DNA from: Superficieibacter electus | GTDB taxonomy: Bacteria > Pseudomonadota > Gammaproteobacteria > Enterobacterales > Enterobacteriaceae | Direction of reading: 5' to 3' | DNA: 64,000 nt | Assembly: GCF_002915575.1 (NCBI RefSeq) | Contig: NZ_PQGD01000015.1 | Location: 1-64,000 of the forward strand | Shown: positions 1-10,592 of the stretch, in pieces | Layout: every line of letters begins with the position of its first letter | Position numbering within the stretch: the stretch's first letter is position 1 | Program-made: the position numbers and the translations under genes | The notes under the pieces: model-generated | Told to the model about the DNA's origin: nothing | Seen by the model: only the letters and a program-made list of their open reading frames with translations | Database searches by the model: none

Positions 1-80
1 TTTGTCCGAAGACATTTAAGAATCCATGTCACTTTGAGTGCCCACACAGATTGTCTGATAAATTGTTAAAGAGCAGTTGC
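1..80 (-). promoter_or_regulatory. rRNA operon leader with boxA antiterminator
   Basis: This is the transcribed leader of an rRNA operon that runs out of the window on the minus strand; the 16S gene itself is not included. The reverse complement holds the conserved leader block TGCTCTTTAACAAT (62-75), the rrn boxA antitermination element, followed by the usual leader sequence with the TCAGACAATCTGTGTGGGC motif. In E. coli rrnB the leader lies next to murI in the same way. Basis: direct sequence match to the remembered E. coli leader. Confidence 0.9.
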
Positions 81-109
81 GACGCGCTTCAGCGCTCTGT
101 CGCGAGGTC

Positions 110-145
110 CCGTATAATACGTTTTCCTCATTCAGAGTCAAGCGT
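110..145 (-). promoter_or_regulatory. rRNA operon promoter P2
   Basis: On the minus strand a -35 TTGACT (136-141) and a -10 TATTAT (114-119) are separated by 16 bp, the spacing typical of rrn promoters. The G/C-rich start region just downstream fits stringent control. It lies about 120 bp downstream of P1, as in E. coli rrnB. Confidence 0.88.
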
Positions 146-227
146 TTATTTTCGCTTTTCTCTGCCGGTGTTCATCGTTGAACCCCGCTGACCCGGCGGG
201 CTGTAAGCCGTTGTTCCGTGTCAGTGG

Positions 228-300
228 AGGCGCATTATAGGGAGTTCTTCGGCGTTGACAAGCCCTCTTTTCAAAAAACTTTTCAACCGTCTCTTTTTTA
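228..300 (-). promoter_or_regulatory. rRNA operon promoter P1 with UP element
   Basis: On the minus strand a -35 TTGTCA (256-261) and a -10 TATAAT (234-239) are 16 bp apart and followed by GCGCC, the discriminator of stringently controlled rrn P1 promoters. Upstream of the -35 lies an A/T-tract region (about 262-300) in the position of the alpha-CTD-binding UP element. Fis sites would be expected further upstream, inside the murI 3' end; I could not place them with confidence. Confidence 0.9.
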
Positions 301-312
301 TGCAAAACGCCC

Positions 313-1164
313 TTAAACTGCCAGTTTTTCGAGCGTTCCAAAGCCGTATCGCTGTAAAACGGGCAATAATTGTTCCGCCGCGGGTGTCAGCGCCATACAA
401 AAAGCAATATTAGCGTCAGTTGATTTAGCATCGGGCGCTTCATGCTCCAGCAGCCAGGCCGTGCGGCGGGCAATCGCCGCGCCAGAATCGATCAGACGCG
501 TGCCTTCCGGCAGCACCTGCGATAACTCTTCCTGTAATAATGGAAAGTGCGTGCAGCCCAGCACGACCGTGTCCGGCGGCTCTGGCATTCGCAGCCACGG
601 GCGTAAAATTCGCCGCAGTTCTTCTAAAGGAACAGGATTACCGTGAAGTTTGGCCTCCGCCAGTTCCACCAGCTCTGCTGAACCCAGCATTTCGATTTTA
701 CATTCGTTGGCGAAGCGGGCGATAAGCTCATGCGTATAAGGACGCTTCACCGTACCGCGCGTCGCCAGCAAGCCCACAATACCGTTCGCCGTTAAGCGGG
801 CGGCGGGCTTAATTGCCGGAACCACGCCGACGACCGGGAAAGTAAATTTTTCACGCAGGGCAGGTAGTGAAACGGTGCTGGCCGAGTTACAGGCAATGAC
901 CGCCAGCGCCAGCGGATAACGCTTCTGGACTGCGGTCACGATCTCACGCACGCGCTCAACGATAAAGGCTTCACTCTTCTCGCCATAAGGAAAGGCGACA
1001 TTATCAAACACGTAGATATAGTGAAGGTCCGGCAGGAGATGCCGGATCTCGTCATAAACCGACAACCCACCGACGCCGGAATCAAACACCAGCACGGTGG
1101 GTCGTGGGTCAGAAGGTGTAGCTGCCAGACAAGTTGTATTCCCGTCCTGCAGTTTGGTAGCCAT
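313..1164 (-). CDS. murI: glutamate racemase MurI
   Basis: Cytoplasmic enzyme that converts L-glutamate to D-glutamate for peptidoglycan. The 283-residue product has the family landmarks: the N-terminal [10 protein letters not shown] motif (about residue 27), the first catalytic cysteine in [11 protein letters not shown] (about residue 92) and the second in LGCTHFPLL (about residue 204). The long N-terminal extension ([10 protein letters not shown]...) is as in E. coli MurI, whose activity depends on UDP-MurNAc-Ala. The start lies inside the 3' end of btuB (56-bp overlap), the same overlap as in E. coli, so expression is probably coupled to btuB. The 3' end abuts the rrn promoter region. Confidence 0.96.
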   Translation of the reverse strand: MATKLQDGNTTCLAATPSDPRPTVLVFDSGVGGLSVYDEIRHLLPDLHYIYVFDNVAFPYGEKSEAFIVERVREIVTAVQKRYPLALAVIACNSASTVSLPALREKFTFPVVGVVPAIKPAARLTANGIVGLLATRGTVKRPYTHELIARFANECKIEMLGSAELVELAEAKLHGNPVPLEELRRILRPWLRMPEPPDTVVLGCTHFPLLQEELSQVLPEGTRLIDSGAAIARRTAWLLEHEAPDAKSTDANIAFCMALTPAAEQLLPVLQRYGFGTLEKLAV

Positions 1165-2959
1165 AAACTGTCTCGTAATCTTTATCGAACAGGTTGGCTA
1201 TTTTACCACGAACTGTCAGGTGTGAGGTGACTGGATATGAAACCGCCGCATCCCACAAACTTACCCCGCCCATTTTAACCGTGCGAGTCGGGTAAGCGTT
1301 ATAGTCGGCATCATAACGCGTTCCGAGGTAGTGATACGTCAGGCTCCAGTCAAAATCATAGACTTGCGTGTCGAGTTGATATTTAACCTGCTGCTTTGCC
1401 CGACGCGCCAGCGGCTGATCGGTGCGGGCATTGCGGGCATCGACGTAGTCATACCCAATATTGTGCGTTACCGGACCCGTATCAAAGGTCGCCGTGGCTT
1501 CAACCCCCTTAATACGCGCTTTCCCGACGTTGTAATACTTCATCAGTTGATCGTCATAGTCGATAAGATTATCAACATCATTACGATAACCTGAGATACG
1601 CCAGTTTACCCCAGCCGTCAGGCCTTCAAACGCGCCTTCCCACTGTTTGCTCTCTTCAGGATCGAGATTTTTATTGCCGTAGAAGCCATAAAGCTGACCA
1701 AGGTTCGGCGCTTTAAACGCAGTGCCGTACGAAGCAACAAAACGATAGCCTTCGATGAATTCCCACGCCGCACTGCCCTGCCAGGTTTCATGTTGGCCAA
1801 ACTGCGAGTTGTCATCGCTACGGGCAGCGCCTTCAAAAGTGAAGTCCGCTACCTGTTGCAGACCCGTCAGATAGATCCCGGTATTACGCAGGTCGTAGCC
1901 ATTGGTCACATAGTTGGTACCCGGCTCCGTGCTTTGTTTTTGCCAGTCAACGCCAGCGCCCACGTTCCCATGCCCGATATCAACGGAGTTCGTCCACTGC
2001 ACGTTGTACTGTTTGATTTCATCCAGCGTAGCGGAAGAATCATAGCGTCCCAGATGAGGATCGTAGTTGTAATCCTTGCTATGGCTGTAACCAGAATAGA
2101 GCTGGGAATGGAAAATATCCTGATTGAAACGCAGCCCGGCATTCCACGTCTGGCTATAAAGCTGACGAGTGTCCACCAGTACGTCAGGGGTAAACGAACT
2201 GTAGTAACCATCGTAGGCGGTACGGTTATCGTAGCCGTATCCACGCACGAATCCGGTCCACTGTTCGGAGAAATCATGTTCAAGCGCACCATACAGCGTC
2301 TTGTTCATATAGCCGTCGCCATCGGTCTGCGCTAACCCGCCGTTGTTGCCATCGGCAACCACGTCAAAACCTTTGGTATAGGTGTAATCGCCTGCCAGCG
2401 TCACACGCGTGTTTTCCCCCAGCGTTTGTTGGGTACTGCCACCGTAATTTTGATAACCGTGCGACCCGACGCCAGCATTGAGCGTTGTGCCGTCTTTCTC
2501 ACGCGTAGTGATGATATTCACTACCCCGCCGATCGCATCCGAGCCATAAATCGCCGAACGTGGGCCGCGAATATACTCAATACGCTGTACCAGCGACACC
2601 GGGAACTGACTTAAGTCTGACGAGCCGCTAACGCCCGCCTGATTAAGACGAATGCCGTCGACCAGAATGAGTACATGGCTGGAATTCGTGCCACGAATAA
2701 AAAGAGAAGAGAGTTGCCCGATACCGCCGTTTTGCGCGACATCCACCCCTGGCAAGCGACGCATCACATCAATCACCGAAGTGGATTGCCAGCGATCGAT
2801 ATCCTGACGCGTCACCACGCTCACCGGGGCCAGAACAGTATTCACCGGCTGTTCAAATCGACTTGCTGTGACGACCAGGGTGTCCGGATTGCTATCCTGC
2901 GCCCAGCCGGAAAATGCCGTGACGGAACACGCCGTCAGCAGCGAAACTTTTTTAATCAT
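1109..2959 (-). CDS. btuB: vitamin B12 outer-membrane transporter BtuB
   Basis: TonB-dependent 22-strand beta-barrel that imports cobalamin across the outer membrane; also a phage and colicin receptor in E. coli. The 616-residue product starts with a Sec signal peptide ([20 protein letters not shown]), followed by a TonB box DTLVVTA, a plug domain (to about residue 150, with [15 protein letters not shown]) and a barrel ending in the C-terminal aromatic GSYTF. An in-frame start 23 codons upstream exists, but MIKK is the conserved start and sits directly behind the riboswitch. Surface loops differ from E. coli (for example around residues 175-210), as expected for receptor loops under phage pressure. 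Confidence 0.96.
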   Translation of the reverse strand: MIKKVSLLTACSVTAFSGWAQDSNPDTLVVTASRFEQPVNTVLAPVSVVTRQDIDRWQSTSVIDVMRRLPGVDVAQNGGIGQLSSLFIRGTNSSHVLILVDGIRLNQAGVSGSSDLSQFPVSLVQRIEYIRGPRSAIYGSDAIGGVVNIITTREKDGTTLNAGVGSHGYQNYGGSTQQTLGENTRVTLAGDYTYTKGFDVVADGNNGGLAQTDGDGYMNKTLYGALEHDFSEQWTGFVRGYGYDNRTAYDGYYSSFTPDVLVDTRQLYSQTWNAGLRFNQDIFHSQLYSGYSHSKDYNYDPHLGRYDSSATLDEIKQYNVQWTNSVDIGHGNVGAGVDWQKQSTEPGTNYVTNGYDLRNTGIYLTGLQQVADFTFEGAARSDDNSQFGQHETWQGSAAWEFIEGYRFVASYGTAFKAPNLGQLYGFYGNKNLDPEESKQWEGAFEGLTAGVNWRISGYRNDVDNLIDYDDQLMKYYNVGKARIKGVEATATFDTGPVTHNIGYDYVDARNARTDQPLARRAKQQVKYQLDTQVYDFDWSLTYHYLGTRYDADYNAYPTRTVKMGGVSLWDAAVSYPVTSHLTVRGKIANLFDKDYETVYGYQTAGREYNLSGSYTF

Positions 2960-3194
2960 TGTAAAAGCATCCACACTATCCAAAAGGATGCCGCAGGCCT
3001 CATCTATAGCACGCGATGATGAAACCAAATGCGACGTGATCCCGGCAGGTCTTCGGGCTGGGTGGCGTTATACAGATGAAGACTTCCCACGTCGTAACGC
3101 AGTGTCTGTAGATTTCATCCCGCCAGTCTTTACCGCTGCGCGTCAGCTCCAGATTTCCACTGGATTCCCTTTTCACTCACAGGAGACCGGAAAC
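2960..3194 (-). promoter_or_regulatory. cobalamin (AdoCbl) riboswitch in the btuB leader
   Basis: The untranslated leader of btuB contains the B12 box AGCCCGAAGACCTGCC (minus strand, about 3043-3059) and the upstream aptamer core with GGGAATCCAGTG and GACGCGCAGCGGTAA blocks, in the order of the E. coli btuB riboswitch. Adenosylcobalamin binding is known to sequester the ribosome-binding site and lower btuB translation. The expression platform lies between the B12 box and the start codon at 2959. Confidence 0.93.
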
Positions 3195-3260
3195 AGAATG
3201 CTACAATTAGACACGTATAGATGTCCATACTGCTATGACTGATAAAGTCTGGACATCCCC
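3195..3260. promoter_or_regulatory. btuB/trmA divergent promoter region with possible Met boxes
   Basis: This 66-bp stretch lies between the btuB riboswitch (minus) and trmA (plus) and must hold both promoters. On an 8-bp register, ACACGTAT (3211-3218) and AGATGTCC (3219-3226) each match the MetJ box AGACGTCT at 6 of 8 positions, and ATACTGCT (3227-3234) at 5 of 8. A weaker pair lies at 3243-3258. A MetJ operator is plausible but unproven. Confidence 0.35.
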
Positions 3261-3310
3261 GGCACAATCCCTACAATCCCCGCGTAATTCTTTCTCACTC
3301 AGGACGCATC

Positions 3311-4411
3311 ATGACCCCCGAACATCTCCCGACAGAACAGTACGACGCGCAACTGGCAGAAAAGGTCGTCCGCCTGCAAAGTATGATGACGCCGTTTGCC
3401 GCGCCGGTTCCGGAAGTGTTCCGCTCGCCGGTCAGCCACTATCGTATGCGCGCTGAGTTCCGCATCTGGCATGATGGCGACGACCTTTATCACATCATGT
3501 TCGATCAGCAGACGAAAAGCCGCATTCGCGTTGACCGCTTCCCGGCAGCCAGCGAACTGATTAATGCGTTGATGAGCGCCATGATTGAAGGCGTGCGGGA
3601 TAACCGCGTGCTGCGTCATAAGCTTTTTCAGATCGACTACCTCACTACCCTGAGTAACCAGGCCGTAGTCAGTCTGCTGTACCATAAAAAGCTGGATGAT
3701 GAGTGGCGTCAGGAGGCGGAAGCGCTACGCGATGCCCTGCGCGCGCAAAATCTGAACGTGCATCTGATTGGCCGGGCGACCAAAACCAAGATCGAACTGG
3801 ACCAGGATTATATCGACGAACGTCTGCCGGTTGGCGGTCGTGAAATGATTTACCGTCAGGTCGAAAACAGTTTCACGCAACCGAACGCCGCGATGAATAT
3901 CCAGATGCTTGAATGGGCGCTGGACGCGACGCAAAATTCAACCGGTGATTTGCTGGAACTGTACTGTGGCAACGGCAACTTCTCGCTGGCGCTGGCGCGC
4001 AATTTCGACCGTGTATTAGCGACTGAAATCGCCAAACCGTCCGTCGCCGCCGCGCAGTACAATATCAGCGCTAATCATATTGATAACGTGCAAATTATTC
4101 GTATGGCGGCAGAAGAGTTCACCCAGGCGATGAACGGCGTGCGTGACTTTAACCGCTTGCAGGGCATTGATCTGAAAAGCTATCAGTGCGAGACGATTTT
4201 TGTCGATCCGCCGCGCAGCGGGCTGGACAGTGACACCGAAAAAATGGTGCAGGCATACCCACGTATTTTGTACATCTCCTGTAACCCGGAGACGCTGTGT
4301 AAGAACCTCGAAAACCTGAGCCAGACGCACAAAGTGGAACGGCTGGCGCTGTTCGATCAGTTCCCGTACACCCATCATATGGAATGCGGCGTGCTGCTGA
4401 CGCGCAAGTAA
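3311..4411 (+). CDS. trmA: tRNA (uracil-5-)-methyltransferase TrmA
   Basis: SAM-dependent enzyme that forms ribothymidine at position 54 of tRNAs (and methylates tmRNA). The 366-residue length equals the E. coli protein. Visible motifs are the SAM site [16 protein letters not shown] (about residue 215), [10 protein letters not shown] (about 300) and the catalytic cysteine in [11 protein letters not shown] (about residue 324). The start ATG follows an AGGACGC ribosome-binding site at 3301-3307. Divergent from btuB, as in E. coli; the promoter of the E. coli gene is under stringent and growth-rate control. Confidence 0.97.
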   Translation: MTPEHLPTEQYDAQLAEKVVRLQSMMTPFAAPVPEVFRSPVSHYRMRAEFRIWHDGDDLYHIMFDQQTKSRIRVDRFPAASELINALMSAMIEGVRDNRVLRHKLFQIDYLTTLSNQAVVSLLYHKKLDDEWRQEAEALRDALRAQNLNVHLIGRATKTKIELDQDYIDERLPVGGREMIYRQVENSFTQPNAAMNIQMLEWALDATQNSTGDLLELYCGNGNFSLALARNFDRVLATEIAKPSVAAAQYNISANHIDNVQIIRMAAEEFTQAMNGVRDFNRLQGIDLKSYQCETIFVDPPRSGLDSDTEKMVQAYPRILYISCNPETLCKNLENLSQTHKVERLALFDQFPYTHHMECGVLLTRK

Positions 4412-4469
4412 ACCCGTCCACTGTGCCTGCACGGGCGGAAAACTACGCTCAACACGTTGATATAGCAAT

Positions 4470-4530
4470 ATATTATAGGCCGGGCAAGCAAAGCGCCACC
4501 GGGCACAACGGCGCTGCGCCGTCAGAAAAC
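4470..4530. repeat. REP-like palindromic element between trmA and yijD
   Basis: The sequence TAGGCCGGGCAAGC followed by GCGCCACCGGGC and GGCGCTGCGCCGTC has the G/C-rich imperfect palindromes typical of enterobacterial REP/BIME units and lies in the convergent trmA-yijD gap, a usual place for REPs. Boundaries are approximate. Confidence 0.55.
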
Positions 4531-4537
4531 CGCCAGC

Positions 4538-4897
4538 CTATTCCGACAGTTCCTGCTTACGATTACGCATCCGGAACCCTACCCAGAACACCAGAATCAC
4601 CGACAATACCGCTGGCAGGAAGTTAGAGCCAATGGCCGGATATTCTGCGCGTACCACCGTGCTATAGAGCAAAATGCCGAGGATAAAACAGCCGGCAGCC
4701 AGGCCTGGTAAGCCCACAGGCATAGTGCGATTCTGGTAACGCTGATGCAAACAATAGACCGTCAGCACCAGTGAGATAACAGGAAATACGGAGAACGGCA
4801 CGATGGAACTGAACAGCGCCGCAAATGTGCCATTAACGGATAAGCCAGCGATCAGTGCCAGCAACAACGTACCTCGATCCTGAACGGTCTGTTTCAT
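4538..4897 (-). CDS. yijD: inner-membrane protein YijD
   Basis: Small integral membrane protein of unknown function, 119 residues, with four predicted hydrophobic segments (about 10-30, 32-48, 60-78 and 88-106). It is almost the same as E. coli YijD (MKQ...DRGTLLLAL start, VGLPGLAA motif). Its ATG overlaps the fabR stop codon by one base (TAATG, 4895-4899), so it is translationally coupled to fabR. In E. coli it is cotranscribed with fabR; no biochemical role is known to me. Confidence 0.93.
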   Translation of the reverse strand: MKQTVQDRGTLLLALIAGLSVNGTFAALFSSIVPFSVFPVISLVLTVYCLHQRYQNRTMPVGLPGLAAGCFILGILLYSTVVRAEYPAIGSNFLPAVLSVILVFWVGFRMRNRKQELSE

Positions 4898-5544
4898 TAC
4901 CTTTCTTTCTCCTCAGCAAGTTGAGTCGGTTTTTCCTGCTCCCGACGATACCAGTAATAAGCGCCTTTAGAGATCATCCGCAACTGCAATACCAGCCGCT
5001 CCTCCAGTTGTCGGCGCTGCTCCACGCTGACGTCCAGCGCTTCGGCCCCTGCACTAAACACGATAGTCACCATCGCTTCCGCCTGGGCTTCCGTAAAGGC
5101 GCGGGGCATATGACTCTCAAGTTCCAGATAGTCAGCAAGCTCGGCGATGAAGTGCTGGATCTCGCGCGCCACCGCAGCGCGAAACGCGCTTGACGTCCCT
5201 GAACGCTCGCGCAAAAGCAGCCGAAAAGCGTTGGGATTGTTGCCGATAAACTCCATAAATGTTGAGACCGAGGTGCGGATCACGCTGCCACCTTTAGCAA
5301 TACGCTGGCGCGCCTGGCGCATCAACTGGCGCAGCATCAAACCACTCTCATCGACCATCGTCAGGCCAAGCTCATCAACATCCCGAAAATGGCGATAAAA
5401 CGACGTCGGGGCAATCCCCGCTTCGCGCGCCACTTCACGCAGGCTCAGGCTGGCAAAACTCCGCTCCGCGCTGAGTTGACTAAATGCCGCTTCCACCAGC
5501 GAACGCCGGGTTTTCTCTTTTTGTTGCGCTCTAACGCCCATCAC
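4897..5544 (-). CDS. fabR: TetR-family regulator of unsaturated fatty acid synthesis FabR
   Basis: Repressor of fabA and fabB that senses the balance of unsaturated and saturated acyl thioesters. The 215-residue protein has the TetR helix-turn-helix near the N terminus ([19 protein letters not shown], about residues 30-50) and a C-terminal ligand domain. The annotated start is MMGVRAQ; the second Met gives the usual E. coli start. It lies divergent from sthA and overlaps yijD by one base. The last ten residues ([12 protein letters not shown]) differ from the E. coli tail. Confidence 0.95.
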   Translation of the reverse strand: MMGVRAQQKEKTRRSLVEAAFSQLSAERSFASLSLREVAREAGIAPTSFYRHFRDVDELGLTMVDESGLMLRQLMRQARQRIAKGGSVIRTSVSTFMEFIGNNPNAFRLLLRERSGTSSAFRAAVAREIQHFIAELADYLELESHMPRAFTEAQAEAMVTIVFSAGAEALDVSVEQRRQLEERLVLQLRMISKGAYYWYRREQEKPTQLAEEKER

Positions 5545-5740
5545 GATGTCTGAATCCTTCCAAAGGCCCAGAAAGCACTATACCAGAGATCAAAACGGAT
5601 CTGTCTGCGCAGGTTGTGAATGATTGTTTACCAGCTGTTTCTGCTTTATTGCAGAAAAAAAGCACAACGATAATTGGGTTAAAGCGCGGCAAATGTTATC
5701 ATCATGTTTATTTTGTGTATAAAAACAGGTGAGTCATACC

Positions 5741-7141
5741 ATGCCACATTCCTGGGATTATGATGCCATTGTTATCGGGTCCGGCCCCGGCGGCGAAGGC
5801 GCTGCAATGGGACTGGTCAAACAGGGTGCGCGCGTCGCCGTTATCGAGCGCTATCATAATGTTGGCGGCGGCTGTACCCACTGGGGCACCATCCCCTCGA
5901 AAGCCCTCCGCCACGCCGTCAGCCGTATCATCGAATTCAACCAAAACCCGCTTTACAGTGACCATTCCCGCCTTTTACGCTCTTCGTTTGCCGATATCCT
6001 CAACCATGCAGATAACGTGATTAATCAGCAAACGCGCATGCGCCAGGGGTTTTACGAGCGTAATCACTGTGAAATCCTGCAGGGCGATGCCCGGTTTATT
6101 GACGATCATACGCTGGCGCTGACCTGTCATGACGGCTCGGTAGAAACCCTGACCGCCGAAAAGTTTGTCATCGCTTGCGGCTCGCGCCCCTATCGCCCGG
6201 CTAATGTCGATTTTTCCCACCCGCGTATTTATGACAGCGACTCCATTCTTAGTCTTCACCATGAACCACGCCATGTAATTATCTATGGAGCAGGGGTAAT
6301 TGGCTGCGAATATGCGTCGATCTTTCGGGGAATGGACGTTAAAGTCGATCTGATTAACACCCGCGATCGGCTGCTGGCGTTTCTCGATCAGGAGATGTCA
6401 GATTCTCTCTCTTACCACTTCTGGAACAGTGGCGTGGTGATCCGCCATAACGAAGAGTACGAGAAGATTGAGGGCATGGAAGACGGTGTGATCATGCATC
6501 TGCAGTCCGGCAAAAAGCTGAAAGCAGATTGCCTGCTGTACGCCAACGGCCGCACCGGCAACACGGACTCATTATCGCTGGAAAATATTGGCCTTGAAGC
6601 GGATAGCCGTGGACAGCTCAAAGTCAACAGTATGTACCAGACCGCATTGCCGCACATTTACGCAGTCGGCGATGTGATTGGTTATCCAAGCCTGGCATCT
6701 GCTGCGTACGATCAGGGGCGTATTGCCGCGCAGGCGATGAGTAAAGGCGAAGCTGCTGCCCATCTGATTGAAGATATTCCCACCGGCATTTATACCATCC
6801 CGGAAATCAGCTCCGTCGGCAAAACCGAACAGCAGTTAACCGCCATGAAAGTGCCCTACGAAGTGGGACGGGCGCAGTTTAAGCATCTGGCGCGGGCACA
6901 GATTGTTGGCATGAACGTCGGCACGCTGAAAATTCTGTTTCATCGGGAAACGAAAGAAATTCTGGGCATTCATTGCTTTGGCGAGCGCGCAGCTGAAATC
7001 ATTCACATCGGCCAGGCGATTATGGAGCAGAAAGGTGGCGGTAACACGATTGAATACTTTGTTAACACCACCTTCAACTATCCGACCATGGCGGAAGCCT
7101 ATCGGGTAGCGGCGCTGAACGGTTTAAACCGCCTGTTTTAA
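5741..7141 (+). CDS. sthA: soluble pyridine nucleotide transhydrogenase SthA
   Basis: FAD flavoprotein that transfers hydride between NADPH and NAD+ in the cytoplasm, lowering NADPH excess. The 466-residue product starts at MPHSWDYD, not at the in-frame ATG 12 bp upstream, because MPHS is the conserved start. Motifs: FAD-binding [12 protein letters not shown] (about residue 13), the [13 protein letters not shown] segment where this family keeps only one of the two redox cysteines of lipoamide dehydrogenases, NAD(P)-binding [12 protein letters not shown] and the C-terminal dimerisation domain. The last 18 bp overlap the 3' end of the convergent oxyR gene. Confidence 0.97.
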   Translation: MPHSWDYDAIVIGSGPGGEGAAMGLVKQGARVAVIERYHNVGGGCTHWGTIPSKALRHAVSRIIEFNQNPLYSDHSRLLRSSFADILNHADNVINQQTRMRQGFYERNHCEILQGDARFIDDHTLALTCHDGSVETLTAEKFVIACGSRPYRPANVDFSHPRIYDSDSILSLHHEPRHVIIYGAGVIGCEYASIFRGMDVKVDLINTRDRLLAFLDQEMSDSLSYHFWNSGVVIRHNEEYEKIEGMEDGVIMHLQSGKKLKADCLLYANGRTGNTDSLSLENIGLEADSRGQLKVNSMYQTALPHIYAVGDVIGYPSLASAAYDQGRIAAQAMSKGEAAAHLIEDIPTGIYTIPEISSVGKTEQQLTAMKVPYEVGRAQFKHLARAQIVGMNVGTLKILFHRETKEILGIHCFGERAAEIIHIGQAIMEQKGGGNTIEYFVNTTFNYPTMAEAYRVAALNGLNRLF

Positions 7142-8041
7142 CGCCTGATCAAAGTGGCCATCCATTTTCTCACGGATGGCCTGCGCCAGCTGTTCGTACC
7201 GGCTACGTAGCGGCGACCCTGGCCGGTACACCAGGCCCACAGTGCGGCGCGGTTCCGGTTTAATGCACGGCAGATACACCACGCCATCACGTTGACGTTC
7301 CTGCGGAACGGAGAGCGCCGGTAGCAGCGTAATGCCGCTTCCCGCCGCGACCATATTACGCAGCGTTTCCAGACTGGTGGCGCGGAAATGGGTATCTTCA
7401 TCGGCACCCGCTTCAAAACAGAAGCCCATCGCCTGATCGCGCAGGCAGTGCCCGTCTTCCAGCATCAGCAATTTCTCGCCCGCCAGATCCGACATCGGCA
7501 CGCGATCGCGCCCGGCCCACGGGTGATCTTCGTAGATCGCCAGCATCATCGGTTCATCAAAGAGCGGCACTTCAATAAAGGACTCACTCTCTTTGACCAG
7601 CGCGAGGATCGCACAGTCGAGTTTGCCACTGTCGAGCTGCGCCAGCAGTTGATGCGTCTGCGCTTCGTGCAGGTACATTTCCAGCTTAGGAAATGCCTGG
7701 TGCAGCATCGGAATAATATGCGGCAGCAGATACGGCCCGACCGTTGGGATCAAACCAATATGCAGCGGCCCGGACATGGTTTCGCCCTGCTGACTCGCCA
7801 TCTCCTTGAGCACTTTAACCTCGCGCAGCACGGTACGCGCCTGGTCCACCAGCAGCAATCCTGCCTGCGTGAACAGCACTTTACGGCTGGTACGCTCCAG
7901 TAGCATTACGCCCAGCTCGTCTTCCAGCTTACGGATTTGTCCGCTCAGCGTAGGCTGACTGACGTGGCAGGAATCGGCGGCCCGACGGAAATGCCGGTGC
8001 TCGGCCAGCGCGACAAGGTATTCAAGATCGCGAATATTCAT
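7124..8041 (-). CDS. oxyR: peroxide-sensing LysR regulator OxyR
   Basis: Transcriptional activator of the hydrogen peroxide response. The 305-residue protein has the LysR helix-turn-helix at residues 15-40 ([20 protein letters not shown]) and the redox pair Cys199 and Cys208 ([14 protein letters not shown]), which form a disulfide on peroxide exposure. Length and residues equal E. coli OxyR. It is transcribed divergently from the sRNA gene oxyS, and its 3' end overlaps sthA by 18 bp. Confidence 0.97.
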   Translation of the reverse strand: MNIRDLEYLVALAEHRHFRRAADSCHVSQPTLSGQIRKLEDELGVMLLERTSRKVLFTQAGLLLVDQARTVLREVKVLKEMASQQGETMSGPLHIGLIPTVGPYLLPHIIPMLHQAFPKLEMYLHEAQTHQLLAQLDSGKLDCAILALVKESESFIEVPLFDEPMMLAIYEDHPWAGRDRVPMSDLAGEKLLMLEDGHCLRDQAMGFCFEAGADEDTHFRATSLETLRNMVAAGSGITLLPALSVPQERQRDGVVYLPCIKPEPRRTVGLVYRPGSPLRSRYEQLAQAIREKMDGHFDQALKQAV

Positions 8042-8141
8042 TCTTTATCCTCCATCGCCACGATAGTTCATGGCGATAGATAGAATAGCAACGAACGATT
8101 ATCCCTATCAAGCACTCTGTACAATAATTGTCACCAGAAGC
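8042..8141. promoter_or_regulatory. oxyR-oxyS divergent control region
   Basis: The 100-bp interval holds repeated ATAG/CTAT half-sites (GATAG at about 8062, 8075 and 8079, GAATAG at 8083, CCCTATC at 8103), the spaced motif bound by OxyR, which represses its own gene and activates oxyS. Exact promoter hexamers were not assigned. Confidence 0.65.
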
Positions 8142-8249
8142 GAGACGGTACTTTGTTTAACCCTCGAAGCCACTGCTCCTTCAGAGAGTTTCTCTCGAAC
8201 CTAAAGCCAACGTGAATTTTTTTGCGGACCGGATGGTCCGCTTTTTTTT
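8142..8249 (+). ncRNA. oxyS: OxyS small RNA
   Basis: Peroxide-induced, Hfq-dependent regulatory RNA. The stretch begins GAGACGGTAC, contains the conserved blocks TTTAACCCTCGAAG, GAGAGTTTCTC and CTAAAGCCAACGTGAA, and ends in a terminator GCGGACCGGATGGTCCGC plus eight T (8224-8249). Its size (about 108 nt), position and orientation opposite oxyR match E. coli oxyS (109-110 nt). The 5' domain differs from E. coli at several bases. The loop that pairs with fhlA in E. coli lies in these segments. Confidence 0.9.
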
Positions 8250-8253
8250 GCGT

Positions 8254-8276
8254 AAAAAAGCCCGGTTTGAAACCGG
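8254..8276 (-). terminator. argCBH operon terminator
   Basis: Inverted repeat CCGGTTTCAAACCGG on the minus strand followed by GCTTTTTT. It sits just downstream of argH and back-to-back with the oxyS terminator. Confidence 0.85.
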
Positions 8277-8303
8277 ATTGCGCCTGGAGCGGGAGAATAT
8301 ACG

Positions 8304-9677
8304 TTAAACCAGCCTTGCCTGCGCATCCGCAATCGCCTGCGCGACCTGCTGCGGAGAAACGCCACCTTTCGCCGCGCGTTTATCGAGACAGGATTGCAGT
8401 ACGAGGATCGGATAAACGTCATCGTCAATCACCGGGCTGAATTTTTGCAAATCGGCCAGCGGCAGATCTTCCAGCGGCTTACCCTGACGAATGGCCTCAA
8501 CCACGGCTTCACCGACGATATGATGGGCTTCGCGGAATGGCACGCCTTTCGCCACCAGGTAATCCGCCAGTTCTGTCGCATTGGCATAGCCCTGCTGGGC
8601 CGCCTCCTGGCAACGCGGGCGTTTGACCTGAATACCGTCCAGCACCAGCGTCGCCATATGCAGGCAGTCCAGCCAGGTATCAAGCGCGTCAAACAGCCCT
8701 TCTTTGTCTTCCTGCATATCTTTGTTATAGGCCAGCGGCAAACCTTTAAGAGTCATCATCATGCCGGTCAGCGCGCCCTGCACGCGGCCACATTTACCCC
8801 GGATCAGCTCCAGCGCATCCGGGTTTTTTTTCTGCGGCATCAGGGACGAACCGGACGTTACGCGATCGGACAGCTCAACAAATCCGGCTTCTCCGGTATT
8901 GAAGAAAATCAGATCTTCTGCGAAGCGGGAAAGATGCACCATGCCGATAGACGCGTCAGACAGCAGTTCCAGCACGTGATCGCGATCGGAAACGCTGTCC
9001 AGACTGTTACGGGTTGCTGAAGCAAAGCCCAGCCATCCCGCCAGTTGTTCGCGGTCGATATCATAGGCAGTGCCTGCCAGCGCGCCACAGCCCAGCGGGC
9101 TGACGTCCAGACGCTTAAGCGCATCCTGAAGACGGCTTTCATCACGTGCCAGCATTTCAACATAAGCCAGACACCAGTGCGCGAACGTCACCGGCTGCGC
9201 ACGCTGGAGATGGGTATAGCCCGGCATCACTGCATCCTGATTGTGTTGCGCGGTCTCGACCAGCGCGCTCTGCAACTGACGGCTGGCGGTCAGCAGGTCG
9301 CTGACGGTCTCCTTGCACCACAATTTCAGATCGGTGGCGACCTGATCATTACGACTACGCCCGGTGTGCAACTTTTTACCCAACTGGCCGACTTTATCGA
9401 TCAGCTTGCCTTCTACCCAGCTATGAATATCTTCCGCATCGCTTTCCAGAATCTGTTCAGGATTACCGCGAACCTCTTCCAGCAGCACGTTCAGCGCCGC
9501 TTCCAGCTGTAACTGTTCGTCAGCGGTGAGTACGCCTACCGTTACCAGCGCTTTTGACCAGGCCACAGAGCCAATAATATCCTGCTCGGCCAGGCGGTAG
9601 TCAAAGCGCAAAGAGTCGTTGAACTGTTTAAACCGTTGATCCGCTGCCTGGGTAAAACGCCCGCCCCAAAGTGCCAT
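8304..9677 (-). CDS. argH: argininosuccinate lyase ArgH
   Basis: Last step of arginine biosynthesis: argininosuccinate to arginine and fumarate. The 457-residue length equals E. coli ArgH. The fumarase/aspartase-superfamily signature [12 protein letters not shown] lies at about residue 276, with the flexible serine loop that provides the catalytic base; the second conserved region TGRSRNDQV is at about residue 106. Third gene of argCBH, separated from argB by 132 bp that contain a REP element. Expected to be repressed by ArgR through the argC/argE operator. Confidence 0.97.
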   Translation of the reverse strand: MALWGGRFTQAADQRFKQFNDSLRFDYRLAEQDIIGSVAWSKALVTVGVLTADEQLQLEAALNVLLEEVRGNPEQILESDAEDIHSWVEGKLIDKVGQLGKKLHTGRSRNDQVATDLKLWCKETVSDLLTASRQLQSALVETAQHNQDAVMPGYTHLQRAQPVTFAHWCLAYVEMLARDESRLQDALKRLDVSPLGCGALAGTAYDIDREQLAGWLGFASATRNSLDSVSDRDHVLELLSDASIGMVHLSRFAEDLIFFNTGEAGFVELSDRVTSGSSLMPQKKNPDALELIRGKCGRVQGALTGMMMTLKGLPLAYNKDMQEDKEGLFDALDTWLDCLHMATLVLDGIQVKRPRCQEAAQQGYANATELADYLVAKGVPFREAHHIVGEAVVEAIRQGKPLEDLPLADLQKFSPVIDDDVYPILVLQSCLDKRAAKGGVSPQQVAQAIADAQARLV

Positions 9678-9735
9678 AACATGCTTCCTTTATTCGTTAA
9701 TACCGCCGGATGGCCCGGCCTGTGATCTTCGCTTT

Positions 9736-9775
9736 TGATGCCGGGTGGCGCTGCGCTTACCCGGCCTACAGAGTG
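9736..9775. repeat. REP element between argH and argB
   Basis: The palindrome TGCCGGGTGGCGCTGCGCTTACCCGGCCTACA is a textbook enterobacterial REP unit. It lies in the intercistronic gap, where REPs commonly stabilise the upstream mRNA. Confidence 0.85.
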
Positions 9776-9809
9776 GGTCAGGCGTAGCCGCTCCCGGGCA
9801 ACCATATGA

Positions 9810-10586
9810 TTACGCTGTAATACGCGTACCAATAGACGTGCCGTTAAACAGCGCTGGCAGTTGCTCAGCGTGCCGCCAGGAAGCAATATCTACCGGGCGA
9901 CCCAGCGTGCGTGCCGCATCAAGCGCCGCATTCACTTTGACAATCATGCCGTCTGTAATAATGCCCTGCGCAATAAGCTGCTCCGCTTTCGCGGCGGTCA
10001 TTTCCGCAATGCGCTGCCCTTTGCCGTCCAGAATGCCGCTGACGTCAGAAAGCAGGATCAGATCGGCTCCCAGCGTTGCCGCCAGCGCGGTAGCCGCCTG
10101 GTCAGCGTTGACGTTCATCAGTTGCCCTTCTTCGGTAACGCCGATAGAGCTAACCACGGGCAGGAAACCGCCTTCCAGCAACATGTTAATCAGTGTCGGC
10201 GACCCCGGCTGCGCCAGCCCGACATGGCCCAGCGCCTCATCAAGCTGGGTCACTTTGACGCTATCGCCGTCGCCCAGAAATAGCCCCACCGAGGCAATAT
10301 GATGTTTCTTCGCCCACGCCAGCAGCGTTTTATTGGCGGTGCCCGCCAGCGCGCCGGTAATAATGTCGATTTGATCGGCAGGCGTGACGCGCAAACCATT
10401 TTTCTTCTGCACCGGCAGATTAAGCTGCTTCATCAGTTCATCCACCACGCAGCCACCGCCGTGGACGATGATCAGCGGACGCTGATGCGACTCACGATAG
10501 TTAACCAGCGCAGTAAACAGACGCTCCAGCGCCTCTTCGCTATCAAGCAGTACACCACCAAGTTTGATAATTAACGGGTTCATCAT
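9810..10586 (-). CDS. argB: acetylglutamate kinase ArgB
   Basis: Phosphorylates N-acetyl-L-glutamate with ATP, the second step of arginine synthesis. The 258-residue product shows the amino-acid-kinase motifs [11 protein letters not shown] (residues 5-15), [12 protein letters not shown] (about 40) and [26 protein letters not shown] (about 160-185). The length equals the E. coli enzyme. Six bases separate it from the argC stop, so it is a translationally coupled member of argCBH. Confidence 0.97.
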   Translation of the reverse strand: MMNPLIIKLGGVLLDSEEALERLFTALVNYRESHQRPLIIVHGGGCVVDELMKQLNLPVQKKNGLRVTPADQIDIITGALAGTANKTLLAWAKKHHIASVGLFLGDGDSVKVTQLDEALGHVGLAQPGSPTLINMLLEGGFLPVVSSIGVTEEGQLMNVNADQAATALAATLGADLILLSDVSGILDGKGQRIAEMTAAKAEQLIAQGIITDGMIVKVNAALDAARTLGRPVDIASWRHAEQLPALFNGTSIGTRITA

Positions 10587-10592
10587 CGCACC

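Noticed and set aside
138-341. 67-residue minus-strand reading frame over the rRNA promoters
   Set aside because: It runs across P1 and P2 of the rRNA operon and is basic and low in complexity; it is a chance frame in regulatory DNA.
1790-2335. 181-residue plus-strand frame inside btuB
   Set aside because: Antisense shadow of a well-conserved gene, with no ribosome-binding site or recognisable product.
5745-5900. Loss of a redox cysteine in SthA
   Set aside because: The single cysteine in [13 protein letters not shown] is the normal state of soluble transhydrogenases and not a defect.
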